Positions 1-6,172 of a stretch of 17,709 bases of DNA are shown here, piece after piece. The notes beneath the pieces are model-generated. The model ran no database searches. It was not told the DNA's origin and saw only the letters and a program-made list of their open reading frames with translations. The stretch is from CAYOKT01 sp964404605. GTDB taxonomy: Bacteria > Electryoneota > Electryoneia > Electryoneales > Electryoneaceae. How positions within the stretch are numbered: the first letter of the stretch is position 1; the number at the start of each line of letters is the position of its first letter. Made by a program: the position numbers and the translations under genes. The stretch lies in NCBI GenBank assembly GCA_964404605.1, contig CAYOKT010000060.1:1-17709 (forward strand). The letters run 5' to 3'.

Positions 1-36
1 CGGTTTTCAAGACTTGTGGGTAATAGACAGGACTGA

Positions 37-225
37 AGTCCCGGGCCACCCGTCGTAGGGGCACGGCGCGCCGTGCCCTTGCAACATGACCATATGCCGA
101 TTCCGCGAAACTTGCGCCTTCAGCAGCCCTTATGAGACCTGGGGCACCCCCCTTCGCAAAGCTACCCGCCTTCGCCTTTGGCTATGGCGTGGCGAGCGGG
201 GGGCAGGAGTCCCGGGCCACACGTC
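37..225. repeat. Pair of 18-bp direct repeats, 171 bp apart
   Basis: AGTCCCGGGCCAC followed by one variable base and CGTC occurs at 37-54 (variable base C) and again at 208-225 (variable base A), giving 17 of 18 identical bases. The second copy sits within a few bases of the switch from GC-rich to AT-rich sequence. Such a pair can mark a repeat unit or the edge of an inserted segment. Which of these applies cannot be decided from one window. Confidence 0.6.
59..78. repeat. 20-bp perfect palindrome
   Basis: GGGCACGGCGCGCCGTGCCC is a perfect 10+10 inverted repeat with no spacer. It lies between the two direct repeats. It could be the core of a dispersed palindromic repeat (REP-like) or a hairpin. 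There is no T-tract after it on either strand, so it is not a typical intrinsic terminator. Confidence 0.7.
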
Positions 226-233
226 CTCATAAC

Positions 234-665
234 TTATTTAGCTTTCATTTGATGTTTTAATAAATGCGTATCTTCCCATAAGTTATTTATGGCTTCATCT
301 ACCCCATCTTCCATTCTCTGTATTTCTATTTCATATTCGGATAATCCCCAAGGAATTCCTCTCTTAACATGATATTCATACGTTAATAAACACCAACCCA
401 AAGCTAATTCTCTAAATGTTAATTTATCTTCTTCAATCATATTCGAAATATGTTCTACAAATCCATTATAAATTTCTCTACTAATATATTTTGCGCTTGA
501 ACTTAACAATGATATTTGTATCGCTTCAAATAATGATGACCCTCTCTTAAGCTCTACATCTATTCTATTTATCATTCCACCAGCAGTTAACAATCCTATT
601 CCATATGGATTGGCAGCATTAGAAAACCCCTTTGCGAAAGTACCTATCTTTTTAAAGAACCCCAT
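234..665 (-). CDS. Hypothetical protein in AT-rich island
   Basis: I do not recognise this protein. The frame is open from an ATG at 746 (170 aa). I place the start at the internal ATG at 665 (143 aa) because an exact AAGGAG lies seven bases upstream of it (673-678), whereas the 746 ATG has no Shine-Dalgarno sequence. The short form begins MGFFKKIGTFAKGF and has a small hydrophobic stretch (NPYGIGLLTAGGMI, about residues 20-33). It is otherwise mixed and probably helical, with acidic patches (MIEEDK, MEDGVDEAINNLWED). No signal peptide, cysteine motif or catalytic signature is evident. Codon use is strongly AT-biased (Lys AAA, Ile ATA/ATT, Leu TTA), unlike every other gene here, which suggests horizontal acquisition. 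It stands alone, tail to the window edge, with queA 135 bp or more upstream on the same strand. A cytoplasmic cargo or immunity-type protein is possible but unsupported. Confidence 0.7.
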   Translation of the reverse strand: MGFFKKIGTFAKGFSNAANPYGIGLLTAGGMINRIDVELKRGSSLFEAIQISLLSSSAKYISREIYNGFVEHISNMIEEDKLTFRELALGWCLLTYEYHVKRGIPWGLSEYEIEIQRMEDGVDEAINNLWEDTHLLKHQMKAK

Positions 666-789
666 TTTAGAACTCCTTGTCGCTGCTATAAACCACTCTC
701 TTTCCAAAACAAATTCACCTTGTTGTGTTATTTCATTATCTACCATATATATTCTGTTATTTAGTTAACAAGCCATGAAGAGTTGTCTA

Positions 790-818
790 TGTATAATGGA
801 ATGTTGTTATTCTGAAAA
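790..818 (-). promoter_or_regulatory. Candidate sigma-70 promoter for the AT-rich gene
   Basis: Reading the minus strand, TTTTCA (813-818) and TATACA (790-795) are separated by 17 bp, each matching consensus at four of six positions. Transcription would start near 783 and give a leader of about 118 nt to the ATG at 665. The whole interval 747-870 is AT-rich, so chance matches are more likely than elsewhere in the window. Confidence 0.35.
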
Positions 819-881
819 CTTATCGGTTGCTTCCTCTATTCCTTGGATTGCCCTGCTAGCTGTAATAATAGGTCATGCGCG

Positions 882-1946
882 CTACAAAAGCAGCATCGCA
901 TCGCCGTAGCTGAAGAAACGGTACCGCTCGCGCACGGCTTCCCGGTAGGCGGCGAGCACCCGCTCCCGCCCGGCGAAGGCGCTGACGAGCATCAGCAGGG
1001 TGGAGCCGGGGAGGTGGAAGTTCGTCAACAGTGCGTCCACCGCGCGGAAGCGGTACGGCGGCCGGATGAAGAGGCCGGTGCTCCCGCGCCCCGGCTTCAC
1101 GACCGCGGAACCCGGTGAGCCGGAGGCTCCCGGCCGGTCCGGCGGCGCCTGAACGATGGATTCCAGCGTCCGGACCACGGTGGTGCCCACCGCGACCACT
1201 CGTCCCCCTCGCTGGCGCGCCGCGTTGATCGCTTCCGTCGCCCCGGGACCGACCTCGTAGACCTCCTCGTCCATCCGGTGCTCCGCGAGGTTCTCCACGG
1301 TCACCGGGCGGAAGGTCCCGATGCCCACGTGCAGCGTGATCCGGGCGGTGCCGATGCCGCGTTCGGTCAGTTCGGCGAGCATCCGGTCACTGAAATGCAG
1401 CCCCGCCGTGGGCGCGGCGACGGCGCCGTCATGCCGGGCGTAGATAGTCTGGTACCGCTCGCGGTCCTCCGGGCGCGCCACCCGGCGGATGTAGGGCGGC
1501 AGCGGCGGCGCGCCGTGGGATTCCAGCCATTCGCGCAGCCCCTCCGGGGGATCGAAGCGGACAACGCGCCGCCCCTCCTCGCCGCTCTCGATCACCTCTG
1601 CCGTGCGCTCCCCGGGCAGGAGGACGACTTCGCCCGGCCTCAGCCGCCGCGCCGGCCTGGCGAGACACTCCCAGGTCGCCTCCGAAAGCTCGCGCAGGAG
1701 AAGCAGCTCCACTTCGCCGCCCGTGCTTCGGCGGCCGGTCAGGCGGGCGGGGATGACCCGCGTATCGTTGAGCACCAGCAGGTCGCCCCGGCGGAGAAAA
1801 TCGGGCAGGTCGCGGAAACAGCGGTGCTCGAGGGCGCCGCCATCACGGCGGAGCACCAGCAGCCGGGAGGCGTCGCGCGGCTCGGCGGGCTCCTGCGCGA
1901 TCAGCTCCTCGGGCAGGTCGTAGAGGTAGTCGCTGCGGCGGTCCAT
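882..1946 (-). CDS. queA: S-adenosylmethionine:tRNA ribosyltransferase-isomerase QueA
   Basis: QueA transfers and isomerises the ribosyl moiety of S-adenosylmethionine onto 7-aminomethyl-7-deazaguanine at the wobble position of GUN-anticodon tRNAs, forming epoxyqueuosine in the cytoplasm. The 354-residue length is normal. Family signatures are seen in order: DYLYDLPEELIAQEP (6-20), NDTRVIPARL (60-69), YQTIYA (165-170), VAAPTAGLHF (176-185), LHVGIGTFRPV (205-215), VGTTVVRTLES (253-263), LTNFHLPGSTLLMLVSAFAG (307-326) and RFFSYGDAMLLL at the end. A short Gly/Pro-rich insert occupies about 267-289. The usual MHSE-type motif reads MDEE here (225-228). The ATG at 1946 gives the canonical N-terminus, although no strong ribosome site precedes it. 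It lies 63 bp downstream of ruvB on the same strand, an arrangement widely seen in bacteria, and is probably co-transcribed. The neighbour downstream is the AT-rich island, not tgt. Confidence 0.97.
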   Translation of the reverse strand: MDRRSDYLYDLPEELIAQEPAEPRDASRLLVLRRDGGALEHRCFRDLPDFLRRGDLLVLNDTRVIPARLTGRRSTGGEVELLLLRELSEATWECLARPARRLRPGEVVLLPGERTAEVIESGEEGRRVVRFDPPEGLREWLESHGAPPLPPYIRRVARPEDRERYQTIYARHDGAVAAPTAGLHFSDRMLAELTERGIGTARITLHVGIGTFRPVTVENLAEHRMDEEVYEVGPGATEAINAARQRGGRVVAVGTTVVRTLESIVQAPPDRPGASGSPGSAVVKPGRGSTGLFIRPPYRFRAVDALLTNFHLPGSTLLMLVSAFAGRERVLAAYREAVRERYRFFSYGDAMLLL

Positions 1947-2009
1947 GGGTGATGTCTCAGCCTGCGTTCCAGCGGTCGGGGAATCGTGACGGGAAAGGTA
2001 AGTGCGCCT

Positions 2010-3044
2010 TTAAAACAGGGTATTTTGCCCCTTCGCGCCGCCTCCTCCGGGGGTCAGTCCGAGGCGCTCGAACGCCGCCGCCGTGGCGACCCGCCCCCTC
2101 GACGTGCGCTCGATCAGCCCCTGCTGGATGAGGAAGGGCTCGTAGAGCTCCTCGATGGTCCCGGCGTCCTCGCCCACGGTCACGGCGAGGGTGTTCAACC
2201 CCACCGGCCCCCCGCGGTACTTGCGGACGATGGCGCTCAGGATGCGCTTGTCCATCTCGTCGAGGCCCTGCTCGTCGATCTGCAGGCGGGTGAGGGCGTC
2301 GTGGGCGATCCGGGCGGTGAGGATGCCCGACCCCTCCACCTCGGCGAAGTCGCGCAGGCGCCGGAGCAGGCGGTTGGCGACACGCGGCGTCCCCCGGCTG
2401 CGGCGGGCGATCTCCACGGAGGCTCCGTCGTCGAGTTGGACGTCGAGCTTTCCGGCGTTCCGCTGCACGATCGTCTCGAGGTCGTCCGCATCGTAGTAAT
2501 CGAGCCGACCGGTGATCCCGAAACGGTCGCGCATCGGCGCGGTGAGCAGCCCGGCGCGGGTTGTCGCGCCGATCAGGGTGAACGGCGGCAGGGTGATGTG
2601 GACACTGCGCGCGGCGGGCCCGCGATCGATCAGGATGTCGAGGCGGAAATCCTCCATCGCGGGGTAGAGGTACTCCTCGACGACCTTGTTCAGCCGGTGG
2701 ATCTCGTCGATGAAGAGGACATCGCCCGCCTCGAGGTTGGTCAGCAACCCGGCCAGGTCCGCGGCCTTCTCCAGCACGGGGCCGCTGGTGGGATGGAGCT
2801 GCACCTGCATCTCCGCCGCGATGATCCCGGCGAGGGTCGTCTTGCCCAGTCCCGGCGGCCCGAAGAAGAGGCAGTGGTCCAGCGCCTCCTTTCGCTGGCG
2901 GGCGGCGGAGACGAAAACCTCGAGGTTCGCTTTAAGTTTTTCCTGCCCGACGAAGTCCTCGAAGCAGGTCGGCCGGAGCGAACGGTCCAGCTCCAGGTCC
3001 TCGGGGATAACTTCAGGGGCGGTGATGCGCGGTTCCGGGTCCAC
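2010..3044 (-). CDS. ruvB: Holliday junction branch-migration ATPase RuvB
   Basis: RuvB is the AAA+ motor of the RuvAB complex, which drives branch migration of Holliday junctions in recombination and repair. The 344-residue length is typical. Visible motifs are the N-terminal LRPTCFEDFVGQEKLKANL (about 23-41), Walker A GPPGLGKTT (62-70), Walker B FIDEIH (111-116), sensor-1 region GATTRAG (159-165) and arginine-finger region MRDRFG (171-176). A C-terminal winged helix includes RKYRGGPVGLNTLA. The start is GTG at 3044. The frame is open only from a TGA about 70 bp upstream and holds no ATG or other GTG, and this start gives the expected N-terminus. The protein ends GQNTLF, resembling a sliding-clamp-binding pentapeptide (a weak observation). 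queA follows 63 bp downstream. ruvA and ruvC are not adjacent. Confidence 0.97.
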   Translation of the reverse strand: MDPEPRITAPEVIPEDLELDRSLRPTCFEDFVGQEKLKANLEVFVSAARQRKEALDHCLFFGPPGLGKTTLAGIIAAEMQVQLHPTSGPVLEKAADLAGLLTNLEAGDVLFIDEIHRLNKVVEEYLYPAMEDFRLDILIDRGPAARSVHITLPPFTLIGATTRAGLLTAPMRDRFGITGRLDYYDADDLETIVQRNAGKLDVQLDDGASVEIARRSRGTPRVANRLLRRLRDFAEVEGSGILTARIAHDALTRLQIDEQGLDEMDKRILSAIVRKYRGGPVGLNTLAVTVGEDAGTIEELYEPFLIQQGLIERTSRGRVATAAAFERLGLTPGGGGAKGQNTLF

Positions 3045-3370
3045 GGCGTTGTCCGGCAGGTCGATCGGTTCATCGTGTTCGGGCCCCGGCTGCTCCGGGC
3101 GCCCGTTCCGTTCGCGTCAAAATAGCCGACATCCCGGAGCAAGGCAAGGGCGGCGGCGGGCCGCGCGGGGCCGGGCCGTGGCGGCGGCCGCGCCGCTGCG
3201 GAGCGCGAACCTCGCGGGGACGGAGGAGAACCGCGCCCGTCCGCCTCCCGGCGGACCGCTCTCGAGAGTCGCCGGATTCGGGGCCTGCCTTCCCGACGCG
3301 GCGCCGGCAATGCTACCTTTGGTCCTGCCCGTCCGGCCCGTCCGGCGGGCCGGTCAACCGCGAGGGTCGT
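3045..3370. other. Divergent intergenic region ruvB / trmJ
   Basis: This 326-bp, extremely GC-rich spacer separates the two divergent genes. Apart from the ruvB promoter candidate, the only structure I see is GGCCCG-TCCGG-CGGGCC around 3337-3353, a six-pair hairpin. I found no convincing promoter for the rightward gene and no small gene. Confidence 0.45.
3119..3147 (-). promoter_or_regulatory. Candidate sigma-70 promoter for ruvB-queA
   Basis: On the minus strand TTGCCT (3142-3147) and TATTTT (3119-3124) are spaced by 17 bp, each matching consensus at four of six bases. The predicted start near 3112 gives a leader of about 68 nt before the ruvB GTG. It stands out because the surrounding DNA is very GC-rich. 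Confidence 0.4.
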
Positions 3371-4431
3371 GTGCGAAGACGTGGAACCCGAAGCAGCCGT
3401 GCTCCCCACCCGCCGGATCGATCCGGGCCGCCGAACCCCGAGGGGTGGTGGCGCAGCGCCGAGGATGATCGGCTGGGGAATGTCGCGGTCATCCTGGTCG
3501 AACCGGCGCGGCCGGAGAACGTCGGCGCGGCGGCGAGGGCGATGAAGACCATGGGCCTGCGCCNNNNNNNNNNNNNNNNNNNNNNNNNNNNNNNNNNNNN
3601 NNNNNNNNNNNNNNNNNNNNNNNNNNNNNNNNNNNNNNNNNNNNNNNNNNNNNNNNNNNNNNNCGGCCGGAGAACGTCGGCGCGGCGGCGAGGGCGATGA
3701 AGACCATGGGCCTGCGCCGCCTGGTCATCGTCGGAACGAAGAGCTGGCGGTCGGGCAAGGCGCGCGCTCTCGCCGTGGGCGCGGGGGACCTGCTCGAATC
3801 CGTCCGGGAATATGCGACCCTCGCCGAGGCGGTGGAGGGGATGCGAGCCGTCGCCGTGACCACCGCCCGCCGCCGGAGGCGCGCGAAGCAAATTTACCCC
3901 GTTTCCGCCGTCGCGCCCCATCTTCTCGGCGTCGCGGAGCACGGTCCGGTGGCGGTCGTCTTCGGCCGCGAAGAGTGGGGGCTGACCGGGAGCGAGCTCC
4001 TGCTTGGCGACTGGTGGACGACGATCCCGATGGCGACCGCCTATCCCTCGCTGAACCTGGCGCAGTCGGTGATGCTGGTCTGCCACGAGCTGGCTCGCGC
4101 GGCCCGCGGACCGCTGCCCGCCTACCCGTGGCGGCCCGCTCCGCGCGGAGAACGGCTGCGCGTGCTGGAGCACGCGGGGCGAACGATGCTCGCCGCCGGT
4201 TTGCAGCCGCGCCCCGACCTCGAGGGCTACCTCATGGTGCTCGCGCGCCTGGTGGACCGCGCCCTGCTCGAGGAGCGCGATGTGAAGGTGCTGCACGGCC
4301 TCTTCCACCAGATGGACCTCTTCATCCACCGTCATGGCGGCCCGGAGAACGCGTTGGAGCCCGGGGGGAACGCGCTCCCCGCCGACCTGGAAACGCTGTC
4401 CGGCGATGCCGGCGGGGGGAGGGTGCGATGA
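3371..4431 (+). CDS. trmJ: TrmJ-like SPOUT tRNA 2'-O-methyltransferase, interrupted by assembly gap
   Basis: This family methylates the ribose 2'-OH of nucleotide 32 in tRNA using S-adenosylmethionine. Three SPOUT/SpoU motifs are clear: PENVGAAARAMKTMG (with the conserved Asn), VVFGREEWGLTGSELLLGDW, and MATAYPSLNLAQSVMLVCHE. A C-terminal helical extension follows, as in TrmJ. The frame is broken by 100 Ns. The 55 bases before the gap are repeated exactly after it, and removing 155 bp (gap plus one copy) restores a single frame of about 301 codons from the GTG at 3371. The start is uncertain. Homologues begin only a few residues before NVAVILVEP, and the first 34 codons look non-coding. No ATG, GTG or TTG lies in frame between, but GAGGA (3461-3465) stands seven bases before an in-frame CTG at 3473. 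The last codons overlap the next gene as ATGA, suggesting translational coupling. Confidence 0.88.
3509..3718. repeat. Exact 55-bp duplication flanking the N gap
   Basis: Bases 3509-3563 and 3664-3718 are identical over 55 bp, starting CGGCCGGAGAACGTCGG and ending GGGCCTGCGCC. They abut the gap on both sides. A perfect repeat of exactly this length at contig ends is what a de Bruijn-graph assembler leaves when two contigs share a k-mer overlap (k = 55) and are then scaffolded with an arbitrary N spacer. It is very probably one biological copy. Confidence 0.9.
3564..3663. other. 100-N scaffold gap, probably artefactual
   Basis: Exactly 100 undetermined bases, a conventional placeholder length. 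The coding frame of the methyltransferase continues correctly only if the gap and one flanking 55-bp copy are removed (155 bp), so no real sequence is likely to be missing. Confidence 0.95.
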
Positions 4432-5732
4432 ACCGCCCCGCCGGTGGTCCCCTCTCGTCGTCGCGTGCACGCTGGTGGCTTGCGCTGCTCGCACTGCTGG
4501 CCGGCGCGGCGAGCAGCCCGGCCGCCACCGCGCTGCTGCCCGTGCAACTGGACCAGGTGGAATCGGCCGACGGGGGTGCCTTGACTCGGCTCCTGCGCGG
4601 GGAGCTGCTCGCGGCCGGGGTGGAGGACCTGCTCGCGGCCGAACGGGTGCAGGCGGGTGGTTTCGGGGATACCCTCGCGACGGGCAGATGCTTCAGCCTC
4701 GCCTGCCTGCTGCGGGCGGGCCGGGAGCTGCGGGCGGACCGGGTGGTGGCGGTGCGGGTGATGCGGGTTGTACGGACGTTCGTGATCGAACTGCGCATCG
4801 CCTCGGTGCCCGGGGAGCGGCTCGCCTGGCGGGAGACGCGGGAGGTCAAGGATACCCGGGAAGCGTTGGAGGAGGCGCTGCACGAGCTGGCCCGGCGCGC
4901 CGGAGGGATGCTCGTCCACCCGCCCGGTGTGATCCATGTCGAGACGGATCCGCCCGAAAGCGCGGTGGAGCTGGACGGCGAACCGGTGGGGATCGCGCCG
5001 CTGGATCTCCAGCGGCCGGCCAACACCGAATACACGATCCGCGCGGTGCGCCTCGGCTTCCAGCCGGTGGAGCGCACGGTGAAACTCGCCCCGGGTGATA
5101 CCCTGAAAGTGTTGCTGAAACTGCGTCGTGCCTTGAAATCGGGCGCGGACTCCCCCTCCGCGCGCATCTGGTTTTCCGCCGGGATGCCGATCACCCAGGC
5201 GTCGAGCACCTTCGACACCCGGGTGAGCTGGGGCGGGGGACGCAGCTTCGGTGCTTCGCTCTCCTTCGGCCAGAGTTGGCGCATCTGCTTCGGCACCTAC
5301 AATTTCTCCGGGCTGCTGAAGAATGTCGATGAGAGCGTCCGTCTCGCCTACGGCGCCCGCGAGGATCCCCGTGCCGATGCCTATGTCATCTATTCCTCGT
5401 TCCTGGCCCTGTTCGGCAACCGTCGCGGACCACGTCCCTTTCTCGGGCTTGGGTTGGCGGCGATCGATCGCGAGGTGACTCTCAACGGGCCGGACGGGGT
5501 GGATGTGACCCGTTCGAGTTCCTTCGAAATCGGCTGGATGGCCCACCTTGGCTTGGATTTCAAGCTGCCGAAGAACTTCAATGGTCAGCTCGAGGTGATC
5601 CGCGCCGTCAACCTGAGCGATGAAAAAACCTACAAGCACCCGGACGAGCGGATCGACCCCGTGTGGGATCACGCGTTTCAGGCGTTCAACGGTTTCACCA
5701 CCCTGCGTCTCAACCTCGGGTACCGGTTCTGA
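4428..5732 (+). CDS. Exported PEGA-domain protein with predicted C-terminal beta-barrel
   Basis: This is a 434-residue envelope protein of unknown specific function. An N-terminal signal peptide is evident (ARWWLALLALLAGAASS, about 14-30, with cleavage near the following Ala-rich stretch). Residues about 36-160 resemble the alpha/beta domain found before PEGA repeats in many exported proteins. They carry a close cysteine pair (C88, C93) and a VVAVRVMRVVRTFVIELRI strand pair. Residues about 167-232 form a PEGA domain (IHVETDPPESAVELDGEPVG, then LDLQRPANTEYTIRAVRLGF), a surface-associated beta-sandwich. The C-terminal 190 residues are rich in alternating Gly/aromatic strands and end LRLNLGYRF. 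A terminal aromatic is the usual outer-membrane barrel insertion signal. The ATG overlaps the trmJ stop (ATGA) and is preceded by GGAGGG (4418-4423). A role in anchoring the envelope or binding polymer is inference. Confidence 0.85.
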   Translation: MNRPAGGPLSSSRARWWLALLALLAGAASSPAATALLPVQLDQVESADGGALTRLLRGELLAAGVEDLLAAERVQAGGFGDTLATGRCFSLACLLRAGRELRADRVVAVRVMRVVRTFVIELRIASVPGERLAWRETREVKDTREALEEALHELARRAGGMLVHPPGVIHVETDPPESAVELDGEPVGIAPLDLQRPANTEYTIRAVRLGFQPVERTVKLAPGDTLKVLLKLRRALKSGADSPSARIWFSAGMPITQASSTFDTRVSWGGGRSFGASLSFGQSWRICFGTYNFSGLLKNVDESVRLAYGAREDPRADAYVIYSSFLALFGNRRGPRPFLGLGLAAIDREVTLNGPDGVDVTRSSSFEIGWMAHLGLDFKLPKNFNGQLEVIRAVNLSDEKTYKHPDERIDPVWDHAFQAFNGFTTLRLNLGYRF

Positions 5733-5840
5733 ACCTCACGTCGCCGCGGATTGCGCCTTGCGGCGGGACGGCCTCTTGCCACACCCGAGACGGGTCTGTC
5801 CCGAAGCGCCGGGATGACGGGGCTCACCGTTCCGACCGGA

Positions 5841-5869
5841 AAGTCGAATCGCACGACTCGGAAGTCGAA
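5841..5869 (+). promoter_or_regulatory. Phased direct repeat, candidate activator site
   Basis: AAGTCGAA occurs at 5841-5848 and 5862-5869, starting exactly 21 bp apart, two helical turns. The second copy is part of a small palindrome, CGACT-CGGA-AGTCG. The pair lies about 150 bp upstream of the predicted sigma-54 start site, where enhancer-binding activators usually dock. That it binds such a protein is inference from position. Confidence 0.4.
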
Positions 5870-5927
5870 CAGGTCGCCTGCGATACTCGTTTTCCGCGTC
5901 ACGTAGCGGCGCCGGCGGGTTCTTTTT

Positions 5928-5946
5928 CCCCGTTTCCGCGGGGTTT
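5928..5946 (+). terminator. Weak terminator-like hairpin after the PEGA gene
   Basis: CCCCG (5928-5932) pairs with CGGGG (5939-5943) around a six-base loop and is followed by TTT. Five T precede the stem, so it could work on either strand. The stem is short, and the position, about 200 bp past the stop codon, is late. Confidence 0.25.
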
Positions 5947-5987
5947 GCAACACGTAGGATTACGGTTTCGGCGGGATGCGCGTTCTT

Positions 5988-6003
5988 TTGGCACGGCGCT
6001 TGC
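5988..6003 (+). promoter_or_regulatory. Sigma-54 (RpoN) promoter, -24/-12 type
   Basis: TTGGCACG-GCGC-TTGC matches the established sigma-54 consensus TGGCAC-N5-TTGC at every defined base, with the obligatory GG and GC dinucleotides at correct spacing. Transcription would start near 6016, giving a leader of about 157 nt to the lipoprotein ATG. Such promoters need an ATP-hydrolysing enhancer-binding protein, and none is encoded in the window. Confidence 0.75.
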
Positions 6004-6111
6004 CCTTTCCCGGGTCGAGTCCTGCAGAGACGAAACCGCGGAGGGGAACGGCGGGGAGTGAGGGGAAACATCGCCCGGCTTTTCCGGACAGCCGCTAAAC
6101 CATACGGGTGT

Positions 6112-6141
6112 TTGAACGTCAAAGGGACAGACAGCAATAAT
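6112..6141 (+). promoter_or_regulatory. Candidate sigma-70 promoter for the lipoprotein gene
   Basis: TTGAAC (6112-6117) and AATAAT (6136-6141) are separated by 18 bp, matching consensus at four and five of six positions. The start near 6148 would leave a leader of about 25 nt containing the AGGAGGA ribosome site. It may give basal expression beside the sigma-54 promoter. Confidence 0.4.
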
Positions 6142-6172
6142 CCAGAAGCATAAAGAGTTCAGGAGGATAGCC

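Larger units (their letters stand above)
1..233. other. GC-rich non-coding window edge with repeats
   Basis: No convincing coding frame is visible here. The stretch is GC-rich and ends abruptly at about 230, where AT-rich sequence starts. It contains an 18-bp direct repeat (37-54 and 208-225), a 20-bp perfect palindrome (59-78), and a region around 165-200 able to form a GC hairpin (CCCGC at 165-169 against GCGGG at 196-200). This looks like dispersed-repeat or element-edge DNA rather than a gene. The window starts inside it, so its left limit is unknown. Confidence 0.5.
5733..6172. other. 440-bp intergenic region with regulatory signals
   Basis: No gene is seen. Reading rightward, there is an early hairpin (CGCCGC 5742-5747 with GCGGCG 5760-5765), phased repeats at 5841-5869, and a weak terminator-like hairpin at 5928-5946. 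These are followed by a sigma-54 promoter at 5988-6003, a sigma-70-like promoter at 6112-6141, and a strong ribosome site AGGAGGA (6161-6167). The unusual length and signal density fit a regulated promoter for the lipoprotein gene. Confidence 0.55.

Noticed and set aside
792..797. TATAAT on the plus strand as a rightward promoter
   Set aside because: No -35 box at usable spacing and no rightward gene downstream. Expected by chance in AT-rich DNA.
3509..3718. The 55-bp duplication as a genuine tandem repeat or insertion in trmJ
   Set aside because: The exact identity, the position at both contig ends, the 100-N filler and the frame restoration on collapse all indicate an assembly artefact.
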